Source: Pseudomonas sp. (GTDB lineage Bacteria; Pseudomonadota; Gammaproteobacteria; Pseudomonadales; Pseudomonadaceae). Taken from it: 64,000 bases of DNA. How positions within the stretch are numbered: the first letter of the stretch is position 1; every line of letters starts with the position of its first letter. Shown here piece after piece: positions 18,623-28,110 of this stretch. The DNA lies in assembly GCF_030698175.1 (NCBI RefSeq), contig NZ_JAUYNT010000005.1:62001-126000 (forward strand), written 5' to 3'. The notes under the pieces were generated by a model. It saw only the letters and a list, made by a program, of their open reading frames with translations. It was not told where the DNA came from and made no database searches. Both the position numbers and the translations under genes were made by a program.

Positions 18623-19195
18623 TTAGCTGACCAGCCACCATACGCCGGCACTGGCGGTCCCCAAACCGGCTATTCGTACCAGTGGCGCAGCGGCCTTGGG
18701 CAGGTAGCGCACCAGGGCATACCCGCCGGCATGCAGCAGCAGTGTGGCGGCGCTAAAGCCTGCGGCATACGCCCAGGGGCTGGCGGCGCTGGGTAGCTCA
18801 AGACCATGGGCAACCCCGTGACTGAGGGCGAACAAGGCGCATAGGCCGCTAGCCACGGCCATCGGCAAGCGCGCCGCGACGGCCACCAGCAGGCCCAGGG
18901 CCAGCACCGAGGCGGCGATGGCACCTTCCAGCAAGGGCAATTGCACGCCGCTGAAGCCCAGTAAGCCACCGATCAGCATGCTCGCCACAAAACTCAGCGG
19001 TAACGCCCAGCGTGCGGTGCCCTGTTGTTGTGCTGCCCACAGGCCTACCGCCAGCATCGCCAGCAAGTGATCAAGACCAAACAGTGGGTGCGCCAAGCCC
19101 GCCAGCAGACCGCTGTGATCGTGTCCGGGGTGGGCAAACGCGGCCGCCGGGCTGAGCAACAGGCTCAGGGCGATAAGAACTTTAAAACGCTGCAT
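18623..19195 (-). CDS. HupE/UreJ family nickel (metal) permease
   Basis: A 190-residue membrane protein with a signal peptide (cut at AAAFA) and about six hydrophobic segments. The first mature residues HPGHDHSG and HPLFGLDHLLAML are the HupE/UreJ signature, thought to bind nickel. As the last gene after ureG, it most likely supplies nickel for urease (the UreJ role); direct evidence in this organism is lacking. A 34-bp gap separates it from ureG. Confidence 0.88.
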   Translation of the reverse strand: MQRFKVLIALSLLLSPAAAFAHPGHDHSGLLAGLAHPLFGLDHLLAMLAVGLWAAQQQGTARWALPLSFVASMLIGGLLGFSGVQLPLLEGAIAASVLALGLLVAVAARLPMAVASGLCALFALSHGVAHGLELPSAASPWAYAAGFSAATLLLHAGGYALVRYLPKAAAPLVRIAGLGTASAGVWWLVS

Positions 19196-19229
19196 AGTAG
19201 TCTCCGATGGTCAGCTATTTTGGTTGGAG

Positions 19230-19844
<615 letters not shown>

Positions 19845-19859
19845 CTGTGAGTCTCCTGA

Positions 19860-20537
19860 TTAAGAGCGAAATAAGCGGCTGTACTGGCGCTCGTGCGCCA
19901 TGCTAGCCAGGCCTAGGCCAAACGCGGCGCTGCCCCAGTGGGCCGGTGGCAGGTTGCTGGCGTGCTGCTGGGCGTCGCTTAACCGCGGTAATAACTCTGA
20001 GGTTAAGCGCTGGGCCGCTTGCTGGCCGAGGGGCAGGGTTTTCATCAGCACTGCCAATTGGTTCTCCAGCCAACCCCAGAGCCAGGCGCTGAGTGCATCG
20101 GCCGGGCTAATGCCCCATGCGCGGGCGGCCAGCGCCCACGCCAGCATTAGGCTGGGTTGGTTGAGGCGGGTCAGGCAGTCGCGACCGGGCTGGTCTAACT
20201 CGGGTAATTGCTCCAGCAGTTGCTGCAGCGAGTAGCCCATTTGCCGGCTCTCTTGCTGCAGTTCACGGCTTTCGCGGCTGGCGCGTTGGCGTTCGGCCAG
20301 GTGCAGCAGTGTGTCCCAGTCTGCATTGTTAGCGGCCACGCAATGGGCCAACAGCAGGGGGGCGTCAAAGCGTGCGAGGTTGAGCAGCAACTGATCGCTA
20401 ATCCACTGCTGAGCGCTGGCCGAGTCGCAGACTAAACCTTGTTCGACGGCCATCTCCAAACCCTGCGAATAGCTGTAACCGCCAATCGGCAGTTGCGGGC
20501 TGGCGAGGCGTAGCAGCGCCCAGACGCTGGGGTTCAC
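19860..20537 (-). CDS. ureF: Urease accessory protein UreF
   Basis: A 225-residue all-helical protein bridging UreD and UreG in the nickel-loading complex. The N-terminal motif LLRLASPQLPIGGYSYSQGLE is diagnostic. The frame is open up to 20693 inside ureE, but the GTG at 20537 gives the usual UreF N-terminus and length and avoids overlap with ureE, so I choose it, although no good ribosome site is seen before it. UreG follows after 15 bp. Confidence 0.92.
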   Translation of the reverse strand: MNPSVWALLRLASPQLPIGGYSYSQGLEMAVEQGLVCDSASAQQWISDQLLLNLARFDAPLLLAHCVAANNADWDTLLHLAERQRASRESRELQQESRQMGYSLQQLLEQLPELDQPGRDCLTRLNQPSLMLAWALAARAWGISPADALSAWLWGWLENQLAVLMKTLPLGQQAAQRLTSELLPRLSDAQQHASNLPPAHWGSAAFGLGLASMAHERQYSRLFRS

Positions 20538-20598
20538 GTGCGCACGGCCATGGGTGCTGGCGTCCCCGCGCGGGAGGCCAACGAGCGGCAATGGGCCT

Positions 20599-21099
20599 TC
20601 ATGTGCGTGCGCCAAACTGATGCAGGCGTGGCGCGTAGCTGAACTCGGCATCACCGGCATGTGAGTGGTGATGCCCACCGCCATAGGCGCCATGTTCCGG
20701 TTGGTAGGGCGCGTTTAGCAAGGTCACGCTGGCGCCTAACTGCTCAAGCATGGTTTTGAGCACGTAGTCGTCGGGCAGGCGCAGCCAACCATCACCCAGT
20801 TGCAGGGCTACGTGCCTATTACCGAGGTGATAGGCCGCGCGGGTGAGCTCAAACGCACTCGCGCAGGTTACATGCAACAGCGCTTCTGGCCGCGCGCAAA
20901 CACGCACGATCCGGCCGTCTTGGGCCTGCAGGCAGTCGCCGTCTTGCAGCGGCGGCTGACCGCGTTCGAGGAACAGGCCGACATCTTCGCCCTGGGTGGT
21001 AAAGCAGCGCAGGCGACTCTTGCTGCGCGCCTCAAAACTCAAGAGCAACTCGGCGTCCCAGTGCGCGTTGGGTGCAATACGGTGGTGGATGACCAACAT
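20599..21099 (-). CDS. ureE: Urease accessory nickel metallochaperone UreE
   Basis: A 166-residue UreE. The N-terminal peptide-binding half (LLLSFEARSKSRLRCF) and the metal-binding half with YHLGNRHVALQ and HGAYGGGHHHSH are clear. The His-rich tail binds nickel for delivery to UreG. ATG 21099 (MLVIHHRIAPN) is chosen over the upstream 21132 because it matches the family start. It is separated from ureC by about 270 bp that hold two palindromes, so ureEFG may have its own promoter. Confidence 0.95.
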   Translation of the reverse strand: MLVIHHRIAPNAHWDAELLLSFEARSKSRLRCFTTQGEDVGLFLERGQPPLQDGDCLQAQDGRIVRVCARPEALLHVTCASAFELTRAAYHLGNRHVALQLGDGWLRLPDDYVLKTMLEQLGASVTLLNAPYQPEHGAYGGGHHHSHAGDAEFSYAPRLHQFGART

Positions 21100-21181
21100 G
21101 GCGGTTTCCGGCAAATTGAATACGGCTAACAAAGCAAGGGTGGTGCCAAAACGCTGGGGGAGTTGGCTTTAGTGCTAAGAA

Positions 21182-21214
21182 AATCAGGCCTGATTAAAAT
21201 TGTCTGTTTAGACA
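21182..21214 (-). promoter_or_regulatory. Palindromes upstream of ureE
   Basis: Two perfect inverted repeats follow one another in the ureC-ureE gap: AATCAGGCCTGATT (21182-21195) and TGTCTGTTTAGACA (21201-21214). A GGTGCA/TGCACC half-site resembling NtrC boxes lies next to them (21224-21229). They could be operator sites for an internal promoter of ureEFG. No clear -24/-12 element was found here. Confidence 0.35.
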
Positions 21215-21368
21215 GATTTACTTGGTGCACTGCAACTTGGCGCGCACTGATCTGGTGCTGATTAGGCTTTGCCCCGCCCGCCGCAGTCTTGCAAGCTGTC
21301 GAGTCTGGGCGCCGTCCATGGCGCAGTGACTGGGGGCGTGGCTCCTGACCTATTACTGCGCTGCGGCC

Positions 21369-23069
21369 TCAGAACAGAAAATAGCGCTGCGCCAGGGGCA
21401 GCACCTCGGCCGGTTCGCACCAGAGTAATTGGCCGTCGGCCTTGACTTGGTAGTTCTGCGGGTCGACCTCGATGTTGGGCAGGTAGTCGTTGTGGATTAG
21501 GTCGGTTTTCTGCACCTCGCGACAGCCCTTCACGACGCCTATTTGCTTCTTCAGTCCTAGCTGTTCGGGCACGCCAGCCGCCAGCGCCGCTTGGCTGATA
21601 AAGGTCAGGCAGGTGGCGTGGCGTGAGCCTGCGTAGCTGGCGAACATCGGCCGGTAGTGCACCGGCTGCGGGGTGGGGATCGAGGCGTTGGCATCGCCCA
21701 TCAGGCTGGCGGCAATCGCCCCACCCTTCAAAATCAAACTCGGTTTCACCCCGAAAAACGCCGGGCGCCAGAGCACCAGGTCGGCCCACTTGCCCACTTC
21801 GATGGAGCCGACTTCATGGCTGATGCCGTGGGTGATCGCCGGGTTGATGGTGTATTTGGCGATGTAGCGTTTAATCCGAAAGTTATCGTTGTCTGCGCCG
21901 TCGCCAGGCAGAGCGCCGCGTTGTTTTTTCATCTTGTCGGCGGTTTGCCAGGTGCGGGTAATCACCTCGCCAACGCGGCCCATGGCTTGGCTGTCGGAGC
22001 TGATCATGCTGAAGGCGCCGAGGTCGTGCAGGATATCTTCGGCGGCGATGGTTTCGCGGCGAATGCGCGACTCGGCAAAGGCCACATCCTCGGCAATGCT
22101 TGGGTCGAGGTGATGGCAGACCATCAGCATGTCCAGGTGTTCGTCGATGGTGTTCTTGGTGAAGGGCCGGGTTGGATTGGTCGAGCTGGGCAGTACATTG
22201 GCAAAGCCGCAGGCCTTGATGATGTCTGGCGCGTGACCGCCGCCGGCACCCTCGGTGTGGTAGGTGTGAATGGTGCGGCCTTTAAAAGCGGCGAGGGTGG
22301 TTTCGACAAAGCCGGACTCATTCAGGGTGTCGGTGTGGATCGCCACCTGCACATCGTATTGGTCGGCCACGCTCAGGCAATTGTCGATGGCCGCCGGGGT
22401 GGTGCCCCAGTCTTCGTGCAACTTCAGGCCGATGGCGCCGGCTTTGACTTGTTCAATCAACGGCTCCGGCAGGCTGGCGTTGCCCTTGCCGGTAAAGCCC
22501 ATGTTCATCGGGAAGGCGTCGGCGGCTTGCAGCATGCGCGCCAGATGCCAAGGCCCAGAGGTGCAGGTGGTAGCGTTGGTGCCGGTGGCCGGCCCGGTGC
22601 CGCCGCCGATCATGGTGGTCACGCCGCTCATGAGCGCCTCTTCAATCTGTTGTGGGCAGATGAAGTGGATGTGGGTGTCGATGCCGCCGGCGGTGAGCAG
22701 CATGCCTTCGCCGGCGATCACCTCGGTGCCGGCGCCGATGGCGATGCTCACATTGGGTTGGATGTCGGGGTTGCCGGCCTTGCCGATGGCTTTGATGCGG
22801 CCGTCTTTCAAGCCGACGTCGGCTTTGACTATGCCCCAGTGGTCGATGATCAGCGCGTTGGTAATCACCGTATCGACTACGTCTTTAGCGCAGAGTTGGC
22901 TCTGGCCCATGCCATCGCGAATCACCTTGCCGCCGCCGAATTTCACTTCTTCGCCGTAGGTGGTGAAGTCCTTTTCCACTTCAAGCCACAGTTCGGTATC
23001 GGCCAGGCGCACCTTGTCGCCAACGGTGGGGCCGAACATGTCGGCGTAGGCTTGTCTGCTGATTTTCAT
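21369..23069 (-). CDS. ureC: Urease alpha subunit
   Basis: The 566-residue catalytic subunit that hydrolyses urea to ammonia and carbamate. The di-nickel site is intact: His133 and His135 in GGIDTHIH, carbamylated Lys216 in [12 protein letters not shown], the mobile-flap segment [23 protein letters not shown] (written here in parts: MVCHHLDP, then [14 protein letters not shown]), and [12 protein letters not shown]. The length is typical. A 135-bp gap with a perfect REP-like hairpin lies between ureB and ureC, whereas these genes are usually nearly adjacent. Confidence 0.97.
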   Translation of the reverse strand: MKISRQAYADMFGPTVGDKVRLADTELWLEVEKDFTTYGEEVKFGGGKVIRDGMGQSQLCAKDVVDTVITNALIIDHWGIVKADVGLKDGRIKAIGKAGNPDIQPNVSIAIGAGTEVIAGEGMLLTAGGIDTHIHFICPQQIEEALMSGVTTMIGGGTGPATGTNATTCTSGPWHLARMLQAADAFPMNMGFTGKGNASLPEPLIEQVKAGAIGLKLHEDWGTTPAAIDNCLSVADQYDVQVAIHTDTLNESGFVETTLAAFKGRTIHTYHTEGAGGGHAPDIIKACGFANVLPSSTNPTRPFTKNTIDEHLDMLMVCHHLDPSIAEDVAFAESRIRRETIAAEDILHDLGAFSMISSDSQAMGRVGEVITRTWQTADKMKKQRGALPGDGADNDNFRIKRYIAKYTINPAITHGISHEVGSIEVGKWADLVLWRPAFFGVKPSLILKGGAIAASLMGDANASIPTPQPVHYRPMFASYAGSRHATCLTFISQAALAAGVPEQLGLKKQIGVVKGCREVQKTDLIHNDYLPNIEVDPQNYQVKADGQLLWCEPAEVLPLAQRYFLF

Positions 23070-23142
23070 CGATCAATTTCCTTGCTGCGCGATGGCTTGC
23101 GCGTGATTGGCTAACGGCGTGGCGAGGGTTGTTGCGGTTTTT

Positions 23143-23194
23143 GTAGGAGGGGCTTTAGCCGCGATAGCGTTATCGCGGCTAAAGCCCCTCCTAC
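23143..23194. repeat. REP-like perfect inverted repeat between ureB and ureC
   Basis: A 24-bp arm beginning GTAGGAGGGGCTTTAGCCGC and its exact reverse complement are separated by only 4 bp. This is a Pseudomonas-type REP doublet. In the ureBC transcript it would form a very strong hairpin. Related copies lie at 54913-54965 and 56841-56926. Confidence 0.9.
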
Positions 23195-23204
23195 AGGGTT
23201 CAGC

Positions 23205-23513
23205 TCAATCCAGGTTGCCCATCACTCGACCGGCGAAGCCGAACACCCGGCGCAGGCCGGCCAGTTCCACCAGTTCAACATCGCGCGATTGTCCCGGTTC
23301 GAAACGCACGGCGGTGCCGGCCGGGATATTCAGGCGCATACCGAGGCTGCTGGCGCGGTCAAAGCTCAGGGCGTCGTTGCTCTCGAAGAAGTGGTAGTGC
23401 GAGCCGACCTGGATTGGCCGGTCGCCGCTGTTGGCCACCGTCAGGCGAAGGGTGCGGCGGCCGACGTTGAGTTCGATCACGCCGGGTTGGATCTGGTATT
23501 CGCCGGGAATCAT
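23205..23513 (-). CDS. ureB: Urease beta subunit
   Basis: A 102-residue structural subunit of urease. [19 protein letters not shown] at the start and [27 protein letters not shown] and GFAGRVMG are characteristic. It forms the (ABC)3 assembly with UreA and UreC. Its start overlaps the end of the broken acetyltransferase gene by 4 bp, so translation of ureB would normally be coupled to that gene. Confidence 0.97.
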   Translation of the reverse strand: MIPGEYQIQPGVIELNVGRRTLRLTVANSGDRPIQVGSHYHFFESNDALSFDRASSLGMRLNIPAGTAVRFEPGQSRDVELVELAGLRRVFGFAGRVMGNLD

Positions 23514-24066
23514 GGTTGGGGCCTCGACAGGGTTTTGTAATAGATGGCGTTTGCCCGGTACTGCCCATCAGGGCCGCAGGCATAGTCGGGCAGGCCGCCT
23601 ATGTAGCGGTACCCGAGCGCGTGGTAGAACTGTTCGGCCGGGCTGTCGGCTGCGGTATCCAGGTAGAGCAGGCCGCGCTGCCGCTCGCCAGTGGCGCCTT
23701 CGAGGCGCTGCAGTAGCTGGCGGGCGATGCCGCGGCGGCGCGCGCTGGCGAGCACCAGTAGCTTCTGCACTTCGGCGCGGTTGAGGCCGTTGCGCTTCTG
23801 GCACAGGCCCAGTTGCACGCTGCCGAGCACGCGCCCCTGCTCGAGGGCGACCCAGAGCAACAGCGAGCCATTGCGCAGACCGGTCAACACCTGGTCGAAG
23901 TAGGCGCTGGCTTCCTGCTGGTCGAGATCGTCAAGAAAGCCCACCGAGGCGCCGTACTGCACCGCATGCCGTACTGCACCGCATCTAGCAACAGCTCGAT
24001 CAAACCTGGCCGATACGGTTCGAAGTTCTCCGCTGCGAGGCACTCGATGTGTGGGGCGGGAATCAT
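23510..24066 (-). pseudogene. GNAT acetyltransferase, frameshifted by a 17-bp duplication
   Basis: The gene starts at ATG 24066 (MIPAPHIECLAAENFEPYRP) after a GGAG-type site and runs in one frame to LLLDAVQYG, then shifts. The cause is visible: GCCGTACTGCACCGCAT is repeated in tandem at 23951-23967 and 23968-23984. Removing one copy restores one frame of about 180 residues: ...DAVQYGASVGFLDDLDQ... through to the C-terminal half with the GNAT acetyl-CoA loop (LASARRRGIARQLLQRL) and FYHALGYRYIG. As written, the frame closes after 60 codons. An acetyltransferase between ureA and ureB is known in Pseudomonas urease loci. A sequencing error is possible but a perfect 17-bp tandem copy looks like slippage. 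Confidence 0.85.
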
Positions 24067-24071
24067 GGGGG

Positions 24072-24168
24072 CTCCTTTTAGTCGCAGTTATAAGCTTCAA
24101 GCCGCAAGTGAAAAGCGCAGCCGAGCTGCTCTTACTTGCAGCTTATGGCTTGCCGCTTGTGGCTGCTT
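24072..24168. repeat. AAGCTTCAAGCCGCAAG-type inverted repeat
   Basis: The 102-bp gap between ureA and the GNAT pseudogene carries imperfect inverted sequences, TAAGCTTCAAGCCGCAAG and CTTGCAGCTTATGGCTTG. The same family occurs at 44620-44712. No promoter or gene is seen here. Confidence 0.55.
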
Positions 24169-24471
24169 TTAAGCAATCGGCTGATGAACGGTCACCAGCT
24201 TGGTGCCGTCGGGGAAGGTGGCTTCGACTTGGATGTCCGGGATCATTTCCGGGATGCCTGTCATCACCTGTTCGCGGCTCAGCAGGGTGGTGCCGTAGTG
24301 CATCAGCTCGGCGACGGTCTGCCCGTCGCGGGCGCCTTCCAGCAGGGCGGCGCTGATATAGGCGATGGCTTCCGGGTAGTTGAGTTTCAGGCCGCGGGCC
24401 AGGCGCCGCTCGGCCACTAAGCCGGCGGTGAAAATCAGTAATTTGTCTTTTTCGCGAGGGGTTAAATCCAT
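24169..24471 (-). CDS. ureA: Urease gamma subunit
   Basis: A 100-residue structural subunit. It starts [18 protein letters not shown] and includes [11 protein letters not shown], the family signature, then [24 protein letters not shown]-type ending. Only a few bases (24472-24474) lie between the ureD stop and the ureA ATG, so the two are co-translated. It forms the urease trimer with UreB and UreC. Confidence 0.97.
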   Translation of the reverse strand: MDLTPREKDKLLIFTAGLVAERRLARGLKLNYPEAIAYISAALLEGARDGQTVAELMHYGTTLLSREQVMTGIPEMIPDIQVEATFPDGTKLVTVHQPIA

Positions 24472-24474
24472 GGT

Positions 24475-25326
24475 TCAGGTGCTCCAAATGCGGGGAGGGA
24501 CGGCGTCGCGGCCGAGTAGTTCAGGGCGCAGCAGGCGCCAGAGTTCGATCAGCCAGGCGCGCGCATGCAAGGCCTCGCCAGCCAGGCAACGGGCGACTAA
24601 TAAGCCGGGCAGTTGGCTGAGATCGCCGCGCACTTGCCCCGAGGTGACGGCGGGCAATGCGCGGCAACGCTCCAAGAGTTCGGCGTCGATTTCGCCGCTG
24701 ATCAGCAGGGTGGCGAACACCGGTTGCCCGGCCAGGCCGATGGCTGAGTCGAGCAAGCCATCATTGCCGACGATGCGCTGGCGTTCGTGCCAGAGCAGCT
24801 GGTCGTCGCGATAGATGTCCAGGTGCGCCTGGAAGTGGCCGTTGTCGAAACGCTCGCCACTGGCCGGACGGCCCAGGGCAATGATGTCCCAGTAGCACAG
24901 CCGCGCGTCGCCTTCGAGGTCGATACGGGTGCTCAGTTCGGCCTGGGCGCCGGCGTAGACGATGCTCTCCTGCGGCAGCCATTCCAGAGTAGCGCCCGCA
25001 GCGACCTTGAGCTTGAGCTGTTGATAGGCCGGGCCATTGGCGCGATACCACTTGGCGGCGCCTGGGCTGGTCAGTTGCGCCCACGCATCGGTGCCGACCG
25101 CGGCGGATATATGCAAACGATCACCGCCGGCAATCCCACCCGGCGGATGCACAATGATGTGCTGACACACCTGCGGGCCGTCGCCATACAGATGCTTTTG
25201 CACCCGCAGCGGGCCGAGATGGCGGCGCAGGGTCGGCCGCGTACTGGCGCCAAAGCGGCCATAACCAAGCTCCAGCTCGGCATGCCAGCTGGGGGTGAAC
25301 AGGGGAGTGGCGACAGGTGCGTTCAT
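24475..25326 (-). CDS. ureD: Urease accessory protein UreD
   Basis: A 283-residue UreD (UreH) scaffold protein that binds apo-urease and, with UreF and UreG, forms the nickel insertion complex. Visible family parts: [41 protein letters not shown] and [14 protein letters not shown]. It is the first gene of the ure part and follows urtE after 70 bp, so ure and urt genes are probably linked transcriptionally. Confidence 0.95.
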   Translation of the reverse strand: MNAPVATPLFTPSWHAELELGYGRFGASTRPTLRRHLGPLRVQKHLYGDGPQVCQHIIVHPPGGIAGGDRLHISAAVGTDAWAQLTSPGAAKWYRANGPAYQQLKLKVAAGATLEWLPQESIVYAGAQAELSTRIDLEGDARLCYWDIIALGRPASGERFDNGHFQAHLDIYRDDQLLWHERQRIVGNDGLLDSAIGLAGQPVFATLLISGEIDAELLERCRALPAVTSGQVRGDLSQLPGLLVARCLAGEALHARAWLIELWRLLRPELLGRDAVPPRIWST

Positions 25327-25396
25327 GGGCTCGGGCTATCCGTACGGGTGAAATTCGCGCGGCCAATGGCGGGTTTCACCCGCCCTACGCCAAGGC

Positions 25397-26095
25397 TCAA
25401 ATCGCCACCAAGCCGCGCACGCCGTCCGCGTGCATGCTGCTGCCACGGCCCTGCTGGACGATCTCGCCGCGGCTCATCACCAGGTACTGGTCGGCCAGTT
25501 CGGCGGCAAAGTCATAGAACTGCTCGACCAGCAAAATGGCCATGTCGCCGCGCTCGGCGAGCTTTTTAATCACCACACCAATCTCCTTGATCACCGAGGG
25601 TTGGATGCCTTCGGTGGGCTCGTCGAGGATTAACAAGCGCGGCTGACTGGCCAGTGCACGACCGATGGCCAGCTGTTGCTGCTGGCCGCCGGACAAGTCG
25701 CCGCCGCGGCGTTGTTTCATTTCGCGCAGCACCGGGAACAACTCATAAATAAACTCGGGCACCTGCTTGGCTTGGCTGCCGGGAAAACGCGACAGCCCCA
25801 TCAGCAGATTCTCCTCCACGGTCAGGCGGGCGAATATTTCCCGGCCCTGCGGTACATAGGCGATGCCGGCGTGCACGCGCTGGTGCGGTTTGAGCGCGGT
25901 GATCGACTGACCTTCCCAGCTGACCGTGCCGTCTTTGGCTGCGATTAAGCCCATCAGGCATTTCAGTAGGGTGGTTTTACCCACGCCGTTACGGCCGAGC
26001 AGGCAGGTCACTTCGCCAACCTTGGCCTCGAACGACAGGCCTCGCAGGATGTGGCTGCCACCGTAATATTGATGCAGTTGTTGAACGTGCAGCAT
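25397..26095 (-). CDS. urtE: Urea ABC transporter ATPase UrtE
   Basis: A 232-residue ATP-binding subunit of the LivF type. Walker A GRNGVGKTT, signature LSGGQQQQLAIGRAL and Walker B LLILDEPTEGIQ are intact. With UrtD it powers high-affinity urea import. It is the last urt gene, 54 bp after urtD, and is followed by ureD. Confidence 0.95.
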   Translation of the reverse strand: MLHVQQLHQYYGGSHILRGLSFEAKVGEVTCLLGRNGVGKTTLLKCLMGLIAAKDGTVSWEGQSITALKPHQRVHAGIAYVPQGREIFARLTVEENLLMGLSRFPGSQAKQVPEFIYELFPVLREMKQRRGGDLSGGQQQQLAIGRALASQPRLLILDEPTEGIQPSVIKEIGVVIKKLAERGDMAILLVEQFYDFAAELADQYLVMSRGEIVQQGRGSSMHADGVRGLVAI

Positions 26096-26149
26096 GTTGA
26101 TGTCCTTGTGTGTGCGATGGCTGGATAAACCTCATCCCGCGACGAATAG

Positions 26150-27010
26150 TCAGCGGCCCAAATACACCTCAATCACCCGCTCATCGGCCTGCACCTGTGC
26201 CAGCGAACCTTCGGCCAGCACGCTGCCTTGGTGCAGCACGGTGACGTGGTCGGCGATGGCGCCAACAAAGCCCATGTCGTGCTCAACCACCATCAGCGAA
26301 TGCTGGCGCGCCAGCGACTTGAACAGCTCGGCGGTGAACTCGGTTTCGGCGTCGGTCATGCCGGCCACGGGTTCGTCCAGCAGCAACAACTGCGGTTCTT
26401 GTACCAGCAGCATGCCGATCTCCAAGAACTGCTTCTGCCCGTGGGACAACAGGCCGGCCGGGCGATTGCGCGAGCTTTGCAGGCGAATGGTGTTGAGCAC
26501 TGCGTCGATCCGATCACGCTGCTGGCCAGACAGCTTGGCGCGCAGGCTGGCCCACACGGACTTATCGGTTTTTAGCGCCAGTTCGAGATTTTCGAACACG
26601 CTTAGGGCCTCGAATACCGTTGGCTTTTGGAACTTGCGGCCGATGCCGGACTGGGCAATATCAACTTCACTCATGCGGGTTAGATCGAGCGTTTCACCGA
26701 AAAACGCCTTGCCCTGATCGGGTCGGGTTTTGCCGGTGATCACATCCATCATGGTGGTCTTGCCGGCGCCATTGGGGCCGATGATGCAGCGCAGTTCGCC
26801 GACGCCGATATACAGCGTGAGGTTATTTAGCGCCTTGAAACCATCGAAGCTAACGCTGATGTCTTCTAGCGTCAGGATGGTGCCGTGGCGCACATCCAGG
26901 CCCGCGCTGGCGGCGCTGCCTAAACCTATGGCTTCGCGGCTGCTGCTGGCGTCGGTGTTGGGGTCGTAGCTTGGGTCGAGCATAAGTTCAGGCACTGGGG
27001 CGGCTCTCAT
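26150..27010 (-). CDS. urtD: Urea ABC transporter ATPase UrtD
   Basis: A 286-residue LivG-type ATPase. Walker A GPNGAGKTT, signature LSHGQKQFLEIGMLL and Walker B LLLLDEPVAGM are present. The frame is open much further upstream inside urtC, but ATG 27010 overlaps the urtC stop (ATGA) and gives the family length plus a 50-residue N-terminal lead (MRAAPVPELMLDPSYD) before the ABC domain. Partner of UrtE. Confidence 0.94.
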   Translation of the reverse strand: MRAAPVPELMLDPSYDPNTDASSSREAIGLGSAASAGLDVRHGTILTLEDISVSFDGFKALNNLTLYIGVGELRCIIGPNGAGKTTMMDVITGKTRPDQGKAFFGETLDLTRMSEVDIAQSGIGRKFQKPTVFEALSVFENLELALKTDKSVWASLRAKLSGQQRDRIDAVLNTIRLQSSRNRPAGLLSHGQKQFLEIGMLLVQEPQLLLLDEPVAGMTDAETEFTAELFKSLARQHSLMVVEHDMGFVGAIADHVTVLHQGSVLAEGSLAQVQADERVIEVYLGR

Positions 27011-28110
27011 TGGTCCTTCCTCCGTAGCAGGCCGATCACGCCTTGCGGCAGATACAGAGTGACGACGATAAACAGCGTGCCCAAGGCAAACAGCCAATAC
27101 TCCGGCAGCGCCACGGTGAACCAACTCTTCATGCCATTCACCAACCCTGCGCCCAGCAGAGGGCCGATCAGCGTGCCGCGCCCACCAAGGGCGACCCAGA
27201 CGGCGGCCTCGATGGAGTTGGTCGGCGACATCTCGCTGGGGTTGATAATGCCCACCAGCGGCACATAGAGGGCGCCGGCCAGACCACAAAGCACCGCGCT
27301 CAGCACCCAGATAAAGAGCTTGTAGCCACGCGGGTCGTAGCCGCAAAACATCAGGCGGTTTTCGGCGTCGCGCAGCGCCGTGAGCACCCGGCCAAACTTG
27401 CTCTTGGCCAGCCGCCAACCGAGCAGCAAGCTGCCCGCCAGCAACAGTACCGTGGCCACAAACAGCGTGGCGCGGGTGCTCGGGGCGGTGATGTCGAAAC
27501 CCAAGATGCGGCGAAAATTGGTAAAGCCGTTATTGCCGCCGAAGCCGGTTTCATTACGGAAAAACAACAGCATGCCGGCGAAGGTCAGTGCCTGGGTCAT
27601 GATCGAGAAGTACACGCCTTTGATCCGTGAACGAAAGGCAAAAAAACCAAACACCAGCGCCAGCAAGCCCGGCGCTAACACCACCAAGCACAGGGCCCAG
27701 AGAAAATGTTGGGTGCCCGTCCAGTACCACGGCAGCTCAGTCCAGGACAAAAAGGTCATAAACGCCGGCAGCTGATCGCCTGCGCTTTCCCGCATCAGGT
27801 ACATGCCCATGGCGTAGCCGCCCAAGGCAAAGAACAGACCGTGACCGAGCGACAACAAGCCGGCGTAGCCCCAGACCAAGTCCAGCGCCAAGGCCACCAC
27901 CGCGTAGCAGAGAATTTTGCCCACCAGCGTTAGGCTGTAGGCCGAGACGTGCAGAGAATGCTCGGCGGGCAGCAGGTGCAGCAGCGGCATGGCCAGCAGC
28001 AGGGCCAACACCAGCAGAGCCAACACCAGGCTGGTTTGCGGGCCGAGCTTGGCGCTGGCGCGGGCCAGCAACGACTTGTTTGGCGGCATGGGATTGAGTG
28101 GCATAGTCAT
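27007..28110 (-). CDS. urtC: Urea ABC transporter permease UrtC
   Basis: A 367-residue LivM-type inner-membrane permease with about ten hydrophobic segments. Recognisable parts are YAVVALALDLVWGYAGLLSLGHG and GGRGTLIGPLLGAG. It pairs with UrtB to form the membrane channel. Start and stop overlap or touch urtB and urtD, giving a tightly packed operon. Confidence 0.94.
   Translation of the reverse strand: MTMPLNPMPPNKSLLARASAKLGPQTSLVLALLVLALLLAMPLLHLLPAEHSLHVSAYSLTLVGKILCYAVVALALDLVWGYAGLLSLGHGLFFALGGYAMGMYLMRESAGDQLPAFMTFLSWTELPWYWTGTQHFLWALCLVVLAPGLLALVFGFFAFRSRIKGVYFSIMTQALTFAGMLLFFRNETGFGGNNGFTNFRRILGFDITAPSTRATLFVATVLLLAGSLLLGWRLAKSKFGRVLTALRDAENRLMFCGYDPRGYKLFIWVLSAVLCGLAGALYVPLVGIINPSEMSPTNSIEAAVWVALGGRGTLIGPLLGAGLVNGMKSWFTVALPEYWLFALGTLFIVVTLYLPQGVIGLLRRKDQ

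Noticed and set aside
21657..23114. Plus-strand 485-codon open frame opposite ureC
   Set aside because: Fully antisense to a well-conserved urease alpha gene; composition (Gly/Ala/Val/His-rich) is typical of a high-GC shadow frame.
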